Shown piece after piece: positions 1-9,921 of a stretch of 64,000 nt of DNA. Under the pieces are notes generated by a model, which was given only the letters and a program-made list of their open reading frames with translations, was not told the origin of the DNA and searched no databases. Origin of the DNA: Lingula anatina (taxonomy: Eukaryota > Brachiopoda > Lingulata > Lingulida > Lingulidae); assembly GCF_001039355.2 (NCBI RefSeq), contig NW_019774692.1, positions 258,106 to 322,105 of the forward strand, written 5' to 3'. Each line of letters opens with the position of its first letter. Positions within the stretch are counted from its first letter, which is position 1. The position numbers and the translations under genes were made by a program.

Positions 1-1094
1 GTCCTTCCAAATTCATATCAGTTCTTTTTTTCTTTTTTTTGAAGTTTAGATTTATGCTTTAAAAGGTATTTTTTTGTTACTTCATTTAAATCTTTAAAAT
101 TTATCACTTTTGCATTATGGTAAGGAAAAATAATTTCTTTCATTTCATTTGAAGAAGCTTTATAAATTTTTAATTTATTATATTTTTCTAAAAAACATGA
201 TGAATTAGAAACAAAAATTTTATCATTTAATGTAGCGACCCCATTTTTTGCTATGATTTTTTTATTTTTGAAATTATAATTTTTATTTTGTAAATTAAAA
301 TAAAAATTATAAATAAAATTTTTATTAAATATAATTTTTTTTTCTTTATTATCAAATTCTTTTAAAATAAAATATTTTTTTGTATATTTTTTATCAAAAA
401 TTGTAATTGCATTATAAGTAGAAATATTTTTGAATATTTTTGAATGAGCATAATCTTTTATTATTTTTAATTTTTTAGTATTCATAAAAAAATCCCTCAA
501 TCCACTACCTGATTTACTAAAAAAAAAACTACTTGGAGTAATATAACCTAATATTCCATTATCATTAAGCATATTTATTCCAATTTCAAAAAATCCAATA
601 TATAAATCAATCATTCCTCCATTAAAAAAAGACATTTTTTTTAATGTTTTTAGATCTTTTTTATTCAAATTATGAATTCTAACATATGGTGGATTACCAA
701 AAACATAATCCATTTTTTTATTAAAACTTTTAATATATAAGGCATTCCCATTTACAAAATCTCAATTAATATTTGATAAATTATATTTTTCAACAACTAA
801 ATTAGCATTTTTAATCAATAAATTAAAATTATTTTTTTTTAATTCTATTGCATGTATATATGTTTCCAAATGTTTTTTTAATAATGTTAAATCATTATTT
901 TGTTTTAAAAACAAAGTACAATACAAATCTATTATTTCAATTATAAATGACCCTTCACCAGCACTATTATCAATAACATGTTTTTTCAAAACTCTTTCAA
1001 AAGAATTATAAGATGACATTTCTAATATTTCTTTTACTATATATTTTGGTGTAAAAATTTCACCATTTTTCTTAATATTTGTTTTATTTTTCAT
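1..1094 (-). CDS. N6-adenine DNA methyltransferase (type II/TaqI-like), 3' end beyond the window
   Basis: Transfers a methyl group from S-adenosylmethionine to adenine in DNA. Reading TGA as Trp joins two pieces into one frame. The visible protein (about 364 residues) shows a motif X-like GEIFTP near residue 12, the SAM-binding motif I DNSAGEGSF near residue 42, and the catalytic motif IV NPPY at residues 134-137. The order X-I-IV is that of gamma-class enzymes such as M.TaqI, and the end of the visible part (WYEFGR) resembles what follows in that family. The gene runs off the left edge, so the target-recognition domain and any nuclease partner are not visible. Class is sure; sequence specificity is unknown. 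Confidence 0.85.
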
Positions 1095-1155
1095 ATAATT
1101 TATTTATTTTATTTTATATTTTTAAACAAAAAATATAAAATTTAATTTATTAATA

Positions 1156-2004
1156 TTATTTATTTAACATTCTAATTTCTTCTTTATATGGTGGTTTACC
1201 ATTTATATATGGGGTTTCTAATAATTTGACTACATTTTTTAATTTAGGATGATGTACTATATTTTTTAATGCTTTTAAACCAATTAAACCTTTTCCAATA
1301 TTTGCATGTCTATCTCTTTTACTATTAAATGGTTTTAAACTATCATTTAAATGTAAAACTTTTAATTTATCTAATCCTATTATTTGATCAAATTGATTTA
1401 ATACATCATCAAAATTATTTTTAACATCATAGCCAGATGCAAAAAGATGACATATATCAAAACATACAAAAATTCGATCTGAAAATTTAGAATTATCAAT
1501 AACATATTTTAATTCTTCAAAAGTAGAACCAATTTCACTACCTTTTCCTGACATAGTTTCTAAATGAATTTTTATATCTTTATAAATATTAAGTATATGA
1601 TCTATTCCTTTAATTAATGATTTTAATGATTCATTTTTTGTTGCACTAACTGCTGAACCAGGATGAAGTATTATATTTTTTACTTTAATATAATTTGCAT
1701 TACTACAAATAGCATCTAAAATTTCAATTGATGTTGAAAAAACATTTTTATTATTTGTATTACCAAAATTAACTAAATATGATGCATGTATATAAACATT
1801 ATTAATATCAAAATTATTTTCTTTTAATAATTTATGAAATAATTTTTTATCTAAATTTTCTTTTGGTTGTTGTTTAAATGTTTGAGGTGTACCAATAAAA
1901 AACATCATTGCATTACCACCAAATTCTTTTACTTGTTCAATAACACCTTCTAAATATTTAGGTTTCTTTAAACTTGTTTGACTTCCTAAAATTAAATCAC
2001 TCAT
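1156..2004 (-). CDS. nfo: Deoxyribonuclease IV (apurinic endonuclease)
   Basis: Cuts DNA 5' of abasic sites in base-excision repair. The 282-residue length matches the family. The metal-binding residues are in place: an HASY motif near residue 73, HPGS near 113, ETMSGKGSE near 149, DICHLFASGYD near 183, HLNDS near 217, RHANIGKG near 233 and the Glu of LLETP near the C-terminus. It has no internal TGA, so it reads whole in any code. It lies between the partial methyltransferase and the divergent ATPase gene and is the only clear housekeeping repair gene in the left part of the window. Confidence 0.95.
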   Translation of the reverse strand: MSDLILGSQTSLKKPKYLEGVIEQVKEFGGNAMMFFIGTPQTFKQQPKENLDKKLFHKLLKENNFDINNVYIHASYLVNFGNTNNKNVFSTSIEILDAICSNANYIKVKNIILHPGSAVSATKNESLKSLIKGIDHILNIYKDIKIHLETMSGKGSEIGSTFEELKYVIDNSKFSDRIFVCFDICHLFASGYDVKNNFDDVLNQFDQIIGLDKLKVLHLNDSLKPFNSKRDRHANIGKGLIGLKALKNIVHHPKLKNVVKLLETPYINGKPPYKEEIRMLNK

Positions 2005-2058
2005 ATATTAATAATTCTATTTTAAAAAATAAAAAAATATTATTTAAAATAAAAATAA

Positions 2059-3981
2059 ATGAATTCTATTATCAAAAAATGTATATCAATTATCTTAAAA
2101 ATAATTTCAAGAGATGAAGTATGTATTATTTTCAATTATATTAATAATGAATCTAAAAAAATAAATAACAAACATAAATACAACATAAATCATTTACACA
2201 AAGGATTTAAATTAGGCGAAGGTATTGAATATCTAGTAAAAACATTTGGAAAAAATAAATTTCTTGAAATTATTAAAATTGGAAATGAAAAAATAAATTT
2301 TGTAATTTATGATTTTGGACAATCAGACATATTAATTTCTGTAATTATTAGAAAATTTTATGAATATTATAAAAACAAAAATATAATAAATAGAAAATTA
2401 TTAAAAGATTCTAATTACTTTTATGAAAGTGAAATGAATTTAATTAAAAAATCATCAATATATATTGGTCCAAACGGTTGAGGAAAAAGTAAAGAATTAG
2501 AAAGAATAAAAGAATATACAGAAGAAAATTATAGTAGTATTTATCAATTTTTTAATGATGCAATTTTTTTAAAAATAACAAAATTTAAAAATTTTGAAAA
2601 AGAATTTAAAAAACAAAAAAATTATTTTTGAACATTTCTAGTTAATAAAATTCAATATTTTTTTATGTTAGAAAATCCATATTATAAAATAAATAATTTT
2701 TCAAATAAAAATATAAATAAAGAAAAAGAAAAAGAAATTAAACAAAAAATAATTTTAAATTGAAGAAAAAAATATGAAATAAGTCAAGAAATGAATTTTG
2801 AAAAAATTTGACAAAATACAATAAATGTACCAGAAATTAAAGATTGTTTTAATATTAAAAAAAATAAAAGTATTGCAAATCCATTTTCATTTAATTGAAA
2901 TAAATTTAAATACAAAGAAAAAATTGATTTTAAAAAAAGTATAAATATATGAATAAAAAAAGAAAAAAAATATTACAATTACTCTTGTTCTCAAAATGTT
3001 TTTTCATATAAAGATAATGAAAGGTTACTAGAATTAAAAAAACAAAAAGAAGAAAAAATTAATAAAAAAGAAAAAAACAAATTAATAAACAAAAAAAATA
3101 AAAAAGAAGCAAAAATTAAAAAACTTGCAAAAGAAAAAAATGAGTTTAAAAATATATTTAAAATAAATTTTAAAAATATTAAAAAAATTAATTTTTTTGG
3201 AACTGGTAAAGCATGACTTTTTATAATAATTTTATTAATAAATATTATTAAAGAAATTTATGAAAAAATAGATAAAAAAATTGTTTTAATAATTGATGAA
3301 CCAGAAACAAGTTTAGATAATGTTTTATTAAAAAGATTATCAATAGAATTAAATAAATTATTAAAAATTTCTTATTTAAGAATATTTTTAGCAACACATT
3401 CAACCAATCTAACAAATGATATGTTAAATTTTAAAAATATAGACTTTAAAATACCAAATGAAAAAGAAGGTATGGGTTATTTTAAAAATGAAAACATTAA
3501 TAAAATAAATAGTAGTAATTGAACAACAAAACAACAAATTATAAGATCTTTTTTTTATGAAAAAATTATTATTTGTGAAGGAGAAAAAGATATTAAATGT
3601 CTTGAAGAAATTACTGATGAAATATTAAAAGATGAAAAGAATATATCAACAAGTTATATGATTTTACCAACATTTTGTAAAACTAATATAATAAAAGCTT
3701 TAAAAATATTAAAAACAAAATCAAAAAATATTTTTGTTTTATTTGATAAAGATACTAAAACTAATAAAAAAAATAAAAATAAAAAATGCGAAAGTTTACG
3801 TTGTTCATTAAATATAGATCATGAAAAAGAAAATAAAAAGATTTTAAATTTTATAAATAAAAATAATTGTTCTTATTATGCTTTTGAAGAAAACATTGAG
3901 GTTTCATATGAACAAAATAAATCTAATGAAACAAAAAATGAATTAAAAATAAAATTATTAGAATTTTTAAAAAATAAATAG
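2059..3981 (+). CDS. OLD-like ATPase with C-terminal TOPRIM domain
   Basis: A 640-residue protein, continuous when TGA is Trp. N-terminal half: Walker A GPNGWGKS near residue 138. A charged Lys-rich (probable coiled-coil) insert follows at about 320-370. Walker B LIIDEPETSLD is near 413 and the switch histidine ATHST near 440. C-terminal part: a TOPRIM-like fold with the acidic IICEGEKD (near 508) and VLFDKDT (near 561). This ABC-ATPase plus TOPRIM order is that of OLD-family nucleases, which nick or degrade DNA and often act in phage defence. The classical LSGGE signature is not obvious. The downstream Panacea gene starts 27 bp after its stop, so the three genes to 5051 may be one operon. 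It is not closely similar to the other OLD-type gene at 13093-15150. Confidence 0.75.
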
Positions 3982-4008
3982 TATAAAAAAGAAAAGAGTT
4001 AACATATT

Positions 4009-4542
4009 ATGGAATTAAAGAAAATTTGTCAATATCTTTATTTATTAGACAAAAAAAGACTTCAAGATGAAAATTTATTTGAAGCAAATATAAATACAAA
4101 TTGCAAAAATAATACACGTTATAGTCCTACTGTAAGAAATATTATTTTAAATAAATACTTACATTTATTACAAATATTTCATCTTATAGAAACAGGTAAA
4201 AAAATATTTTCAGAAGATATTATTTGTTTTTTAAATGGTGGTGTTGTTGTTAAAGCATGAAAAAATTGTTCAAATTGATTCAATAAAATAAATGAAAATA
4301 ATGAATCAAAATTAAAAAAAGAAATTGAAAAAAAATATAAAGATCAAACTAAAATTATAAAAAAATTTGTAAAAATTTTTAAAGATGTTGAACCATATAG
4401 ATTAATTGAAATATCGCATTCTGATCCTGCATGAATTAAAGCATATTCAAAAATAAAAACATTAAAAACAGACAACAAAATGAATTTAGAAAAATTCATT
4501 AATGAATATGATGAAATTTATTCAAATATTTGATGAGAATAA
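4009..4542 (+). CDS. Panacea-domain (DUF4065) antitoxin-like protein
   Basis: 177 residues with two adjacent Trp-TGA codons just before the stop. The C-terminal motif SHSDPAWIKAY resembles the conserved end of the DUF4065/SocA (Panacea) domain, and the N-terminal LYLLD..R.Q segment plus a GGVV stretch fit the same domain loosely. Panacea proteins are antitoxin modules paired with many unrelated toxins. Here the stop overlaps the start of the next gene by 13 bp, the tight coupling expected of a toxin-antitoxin pair. Divergent from the second Panacea protein at 23212-23805. Family assignment is likely, not certain. Confidence 0.6.
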
Positions 4543-5051
4543 ATAAAAAAATAAAAATTGGAAGTTTTATTGGACTATTTTCTTTTTATGTCATTGATCC
4601 AAAAACTAAAAAAGATCATACATTACATTATTGTTGTGTATTACATAAAGATAAAAATTATTTTTATATTGGTTTTTGTAATCATTTCAATGAAAAAAAA
4701 GAAAAATTAATTAATAAACCAACATATTTAACAACAAACATTTCTCTATGTAAAGAAAAACAAACTATTTTAATTGATCCAAGTATTACACATTTTGAAA
4801 AATTTCCACATACAAAAACAAGAATAGATTTTAAAAATATTTTTAAAATTAAAAATATAAAAATTCAAAATTTAAAAGCAATTACAAATGTAATACAAAA
4901 ATTTAATATCAAAAATATAATTAATCAAATACAAAATATAAAAGAAATAAAATTAAAAGACTTTATTTCCAGAAATTATAAATGAATTCAAAATAAAGAA
5001 GAACAAATAAAAACCTTAAAAGAACAACTAAGTAAAATAAATTTGAATTAA
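4530..5051 (+). CDS. Possible toxin partner of the Panacea gene (weak PemK-like features)
   Basis: 173 residues; overlaps the preceding gene by 13 bp in another frame and is therefore translationally coupled to it. The first half has alternating beta-like segments (IGSFIGLFSFYVID, HYCCVLHKDKNYFYIGFCNH), followed by a short TTNIS/ILIDPSI region. This loosely recalls the SH3-like barrel of PemK/MazF RNases, where a surface-exposed piTs and a lvDqir segment occur in that order. The C-terminal third is Lys/Ile-rich and helical. I do not recognise it confidently: the toxin role is inferred from its position after an antitoxin-like gene, and the PemK resemblance is only suggestive. Confidence 0.4.
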
Positions 5052-5089
5052 ATAATTTTTATTCTCTTCAATTTAATTTTTTTTCTTTT

Positions 5090-5401
5090 TTATTTAATTT
5101 TTTCTTCTAATTCTTTTTCTTTTTTAATTCTTGCTTTTCTTTCTGCTTTTTTGTAAGATAAAAAAGCCAAAAGTAATCCAAATAATCCACCAGATAAGAA
5201 AAATCCAAGTATAATTTTTCAAACTGAACCATTTTTATAAAAATCTCTACCTCCATCTCATGAAAGTTTCAAAGATATAATCCACAAAATAACAACAACA
5301 ACTAAAACAATAATAATTGTATTTGTTACCTTACTATCTAAATTATTTAAATCTACTTTGTCTACTTCACTTAAAGTTTTATTAATATTTAATAATGACA
5401 T
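5090..5401 (-). CDS. Small two-helix membrane protein
   Basis: 103 residues. The start is set by a strong ribosome-binding site (AGAGGAG) about 10 bases before the ATG. Two hydrophobic segments, about residues 28-45 (Val/Ile-rich) and 64-88 (WKIILGFFLSGGLFGLLL), are followed by a Lys/Glu-rich cytoplasmic tail. The second segment and tail resemble the membrane protein at 29115-29480 (WKLMFGWILSGFIFGLIL), so the two form a small local family. Function unknown. It is divergent from the ParB-like gene. Confidence 0.7.
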
Positions 5402-5578
5402 TTTTTTACTCACTCCTCTTTAAAAATTAGTATATAAAGATATTTTATTGTTTTTTTTAAGAATTAAAATCATTTAATTTTATTTTTTTAAAAATAATTA
5501 ATAAATAGAATAATTTTTATTTACATAATAATATAAATAATTTTAAAAATTATTTTTAATTTTTTTATTTTTTAAAAA

Positions 5579-5616
5579 AATAGCTTTTATTTTTTAAAAA
5601 AATAAATTAAGCTATT
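5579..5616. promoter_or_regulatory. Inverted repeat immediately upstream of the ParB-like gene
   Basis: AATAGCTT (5579-5586) and AAGCTATT (5609-5616) form a perfect 8-bp inverted repeat whose right arm ends three bases before the ATG at 5620. The arms are separated by an A/T loop that can itself pair (run of T against run of A). It could be an operator bound by the downstream protein or an mRNA hairpin covering the start codon. No clear ribosome-binding site is visible for the gene. Confidence 0.5.
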
Positions 5617-5619
5617 ATT

Positions 5620-7506
5620 ATGAACAATAATAAAAAAACTTTTATAAATGAAAAAGATATTGATTTAGACAAATTAGAATTATCTGAAGCTAATTTAAGG
5701 TTTTCATATGATATTGAATTTGATACAAAAAGATTTATTGATCATATAATTGAAAAAAATAAAAATTATAATTTGCAAAAAGAACAAGATATCATAAATG
5801 AACTTTTTATACATGAAAGAAAATTAAATGATTTATTAGATCTATTAACAAGTTTTGATGAAGATGGTTGATTACCCTCAATAAATGATAATATTTTGGT
5901 TGTTGAAAAAATAAACCCAATAACTAAAGAATCAAAATATATTGTAGCAGAAGGTAATAGAAGGGTTGCAATATTAAAAATTTGTCAAAAAAATAATAAA
6001 GTAACATTTTTAAAATGTTGAAAACAAATAATTGAACCTAAAGGTGAAGAAAGTTATGAAAAAAATGATAATTTTAATAAACAAGATATTAAATCAAATT
6101 TTGAAAAAATAACAGAAAAAATAAAACATTTAAAAAATAAAAAAGAAGGTTGTAAAACAAAATTACCAAAAAAAATTGACATAACAATTGTTAATGATCC
6201 AATTGAATTAAAAAGAGCAATTTATAAAAAACATTCATATGGTGAAAATGTTGGAAAGAAACCATGACCTAGAGGTAGATATTTTTTTTATTTATATAAA
6301 TGAAAACAAAAAAACAAAAATAAAGATATCAAAGAATTAGCAAAATCACTTTCTAGAAGTATAAAACAAATAAAAGATGATTTAAAAAATGCAAATTGAG
6401 TAATTAATTTAATAAAATTATCAAAAAAAGATGATCAATTAAATGATAATGAAATCTTAACATTTATTGACCAATATGCAATTTCAAATTTATTAACACA
6501 GTTCATTGTACGTTCTATGATATTAGAACCATTTAATGAAGAAACAAATTTAAGTAACTTCTTTGAAAAAAAAGGTATTAAATGAAAAGAAAGAAACACA
6601 AAATCAGAAGAATTTTATAAAACAAAATTATTTAAAAAATTATCAATATTAATAATAGATTTAGTAAAAAATCATAATGATATAAAAGGACAAAGATGTA
6701 TTTCAACAAGAAAAACAAAACCAACTTTTGAAGCAAAAAGTAAAATTTTAGAGTTTTTTGAATTAAAAAAAGAAATTATTGAAAATACTGATTATAAAAA
6801 TTTATCATTAACTGATTTATTACAAATGACAAAAACAGATATTAAAAATTCTCAATTAGATCTTAATGATAAAGAAAAAATAACCTTATTTCAAAACTCA
6901 TTAAATAAAATGGATAAATTTTCATTAGGTATCAATTTTGAAGAAACAAAGTTAAGTAAATGAGCCATTAAATTAACAAACATTTTAAGTTATAAATTAA
7001 AACAATTAAGTAAAAAAACAGAAGAAGAAGACTTTTTTATAATTGCAATAATTTTAAGAAATTTATATCATGAAATTATTGCATATTGTATTTTAGAAAA
7101 AGATCCCAATTTATCTATTTGAATTAATAAAAAAAATAATAAATATATAGAATTAAAAACAAATAAAGAAAACATAAAAGAAAATAAATATGAAAAAATT
7201 AATTCTAAAAAAATATTATATTCATTAAATGAAAATATTTTTAAAAAAAGAAAAAAATATATTCAAATTTTTCCAAAAAAATTTCCAGATAAATATTCTT
7301 ATAAAAATAATGAAGATATAAATACTTTAAATTTTAATGACAGTAATGCTATAAAAAATTTTTTAAATCAAATAATTCACACAAATTATTTGATTGATTA
7401 TAAAAATAGTAAAGATGTAAAACAAAACATAAAAACAATAGAAGAAATAATAAATAAAATTTCAAACTTACAATCTTTTTTAGCACAATTATACAAAAAA
7501 AATTAA
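5620..7506 (+). CDS. ParB/sulfiredoxin-like N-terminal domain protein
   Basis: 628 residues, uninterrupted when TGA is Trp. Around residue 112 it has AEGNRRVAILK, the hallmark GxRR box of ParB/Srx-fold proteins, which bind or hydrolyse nucleotides and often sit at the N-terminus of DNA-associated proteins. A segment near residue 200 (IYKKHSYGENVGKKPW) resembles the next conserved block. The remaining 400 residues are Lys-rich, probably helical, with no motif I recognise. It is not the chromosomal ParB: no HTH of that type is seen and it lies in an accessory region. Its 3' end overlaps the convergent methyltransferase gene by 4 bp. A DNA-targeting role next to a methyltransferase is inferred. 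Confidence 0.65.
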
Positions 7507-8714
7507 ATTTCAATTTTATAATCAATAATATCTTTAAAATCTAATGATTCATAAACTATATCATTTTCTTTATTAGTTAAAACTATAAACTCTTCAGCAT
7601 TTGTTTTTTTACCAATTCTTTTACCTAAAGATCTTGAAGTTTTTTGATTTTCATCTATATTATCAATAAACAAATGAGTTTGTTTTAATTTTGTATTTTT
7701 AAGTAATATATCAATATTATCAAAAACACTTTTTATTGTTTTTGAAGTGTTAATTTTTCCAATAATTAAAACTATATAACCATTTTTTACAATTGTTTTT
7801 TCAGCATTAATTAAAAATTTATTTAAAAAAATTAAATAATTGTCTCAATTTAAATAATCATTTAATGTTTTATCTTTTTTTATATCTTTTATACTTTCAC
7901 CTAAAAATCAATTTTTTAAAAGATTAAATTTTTTATATTTAATTATATTTGTATATGGAGGTGATGTTATTAATAATTTAACTTTTTTAAATGAAATTTT
8001 TAAAGCATCTTCTTTTTTTATTTTAATATTTGTTTTTATATTAAATTTACTACTATAAATTTTTTTTGCAGCTTGTAAAACTAATAAATAAGTATTTCTA
8101 TATTTATTAATTAGTTTTTTTTCTTTTTTATATCTTTTTACATAATTTGGAGTCATAAAATAAGAATTACTCATTGAAATAGATAAATAAGAGCTTTTCT
8201 TATCTTTTTTTTCTGGACCATGTAGAATACTTAAAACAATTGATTTTAATGCTATTTGAAATTTTTTATTTAAATGTTTATTAATATTATTTTTAATAAA
8301 TAAAATTTCATTAAATGTTCTTTTATTAAAATAAGTATAAAAAAATGTTTTATTTTTAATATTGTAAAGTTTATTTTTATCAAATTTATTTCAAAAATCT
8401 TTAAATTTTTTTTCAAATCACTTAAAATTTGTATTTTCAGATTTAAATTTTGATAAAACAAATGCATATTCATTTAAATCACAACCAACAAAATCTCTAT
8501 TTAATTTTGCAGCTTCTAATAAAGTTGTTCCTCTACCAAAAAATGGATCAGCAATAAGTTCATTTTTTTTAGTAATTGTTTTTATAAAACATCTTGGAAT
8601 TTCAGGTGGAAACATAGCAGGATATGAACTAACTGATTCTCCTTTTGGTAATCTTTTTTTTACAAATTTTTTAGTCTTATAAATAACCATTTTATTTTTT
8701 TTATTTTTTTTCAA
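7503..8714 (-). CDS. DNA methyltransferase with permuted motif order (SPPY type)
   Basis: 403 residues. An N-terminal segment (MFPPEIPRCFI followed by ADPFFGRGTT near residue 57) looks like the FxGxG SAM-binding end of a beta-class N4-cytosine/N6-adenine methyltransferase, but the catalytic motif TSPPY lies downstream (near residue 264), so the order is I then IV. The C-terminal part has GYIVLIIGK, a usual follow-on strand. SPPY favours N4-cytosine methylation but does not prove it. The start could be the first Met or the Met at codon 9. No adjacent nuclease is obvious; the neighbour is the convergent ParB-like gene. Confidence 0.75.
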
Positions 8715-8818
8715 AATTATTTTAGCTTTTTTTATTTTAAATTTAATATTTTTTAATCAATTTAAAAATGAAAATATTTTAATTTTTTAAATTTGTTAAG
8801 TTAAATTTAAATAATATT

Positions 8819-9103
8819 TTATTTATTAGTAGCACTTATTATAATAAAAATAATAGTACCGAATAATATAATAAAACAAAATAAAAAAAATGATATTTCT
8901 ATTTTTTTATATTTTTTTGCACATTTTTTACAAAGTTCACGCATATAAAGTACGTGTGTTGTATATTCTGTTTTGTTTAAACATCAAGAACACAATTTAT
9001 CTTTTTTATTATTATTTTTTTTTGGTTCTTCTGATTTTATTTCAGTTTTAACTTCCTCTTTTTTTGTTTCTTGTTTTAATACTTTATCTTTTTTATCTAA
9101 CAT
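8819..9103 (-). CDS. Zinc-ribbon, single-pass membrane protein with an L7/L12-derived N-terminus
   Basis: 94 residues, too short to have been obvious. The start has AAAGGA upstream. Residues 1-29 are Lys/Glu-rich. CSWC and CKKC pairs (about residues 39-64) make a four-Cys zinc-ribbon, and residues 72-90 form one transmembrane helix. The first 28 codons match the first 28 codons of rplL (44317-44400) at about 74 of 84 nucleotides, including a rare GAG codon. It follows the 255-residue membrane protein with stop and start 4 bp apart, so the two are co-transcribed. Function unknown. Confidence 0.7.
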
Positions 9104-9107
9104 ATTA

Positions 9108-9875
9108 TTATCCTTTTTTAAAATTTGTTATTGTTATTTTTTTACCTCTTTCTTTTAATAAATTAAAAAGAGCTATCTTTTTTTTAAAACCATAAAAAGA
9201 TATTTCTCATTTTTTAGATGAAAAATTTCATTCTAAATAAAAATATAAATTCTTATATTGATATTGATTTTTGTTGATAATTCATGTTACACTGTGTTTA
9301 AAACCATATTTCAAAAAATGACATAAACATTTAGTTCTTTTTCTTTGATTTTTTTGAATAAATATATTTAAGTCATCTCTTTTGTTTAATGTTCAATTTT
9401 TTTCATTTAAAAAAACAATATCTTTATTTAATTCTAAAATTATTTCAAATGGTATACATTGTTCTTCATTTTTTGTTTCTAAAATTAGAAAACTTGTTTT
9501 GTCTAATCATTTATATATTTTTATATGTTTATAATTATCATATTGATTGTTTTTAATTAAATCAATATTTTGAATTTTCATTTCATTAATTCTTAATTTC
9601 ATTAATTTACTTAAATCAAATTTTGCTATAAAAATATTATTTTTATTTTCAGATCATCAAAAATAAAAATTATTCTTAAATAAATCTATTTTAATACTAT
9701 AAAAAACCAAAATTAAAGTTGGAGTTATTCCAATTAAAGAAATTCATAAATATTTCAATTTAAAAACATCATAAATATAAAAAAATATCAAAATCACTAA
9801 AAGTAAAAATATAAAAAATAAAAATATAAATATAATCTTTTCAGCTATTCAACATTTTATTTTAAATCAATTCAT
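9108..9875 (-). CDS. Membrane protein of unknown function
   Basis: 255 residues, reading through several TGA-Trp codons. Two strong hydrophobic helices at about residues 13-34 (Phe/Leu/Ile-rich) and 43-62 are followed by a roughly 190-residue soluble domain rich in aromatic residues, Lys and Asn. The stop lies in the ribosome-binding region of the zinc-ribbon gene at 9103, so they are translationally linked. I do not recognise the soluble domain. It lies downstream of the sigma factor gene on the same strand, 46 bp after its stop. Confidence 0.65.
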
Positions 9876-9921
9876 AATTAATCATATTTTATATTCCTAA
9901 AAAAATAATAAAACATTTTTT

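Noticed and set aside
8270-8473. Minus-strand frame of 67 codons
   Set aside because: Overlaps the methyltransferase in another frame; the methyltransferase frame has catalytic motifs.
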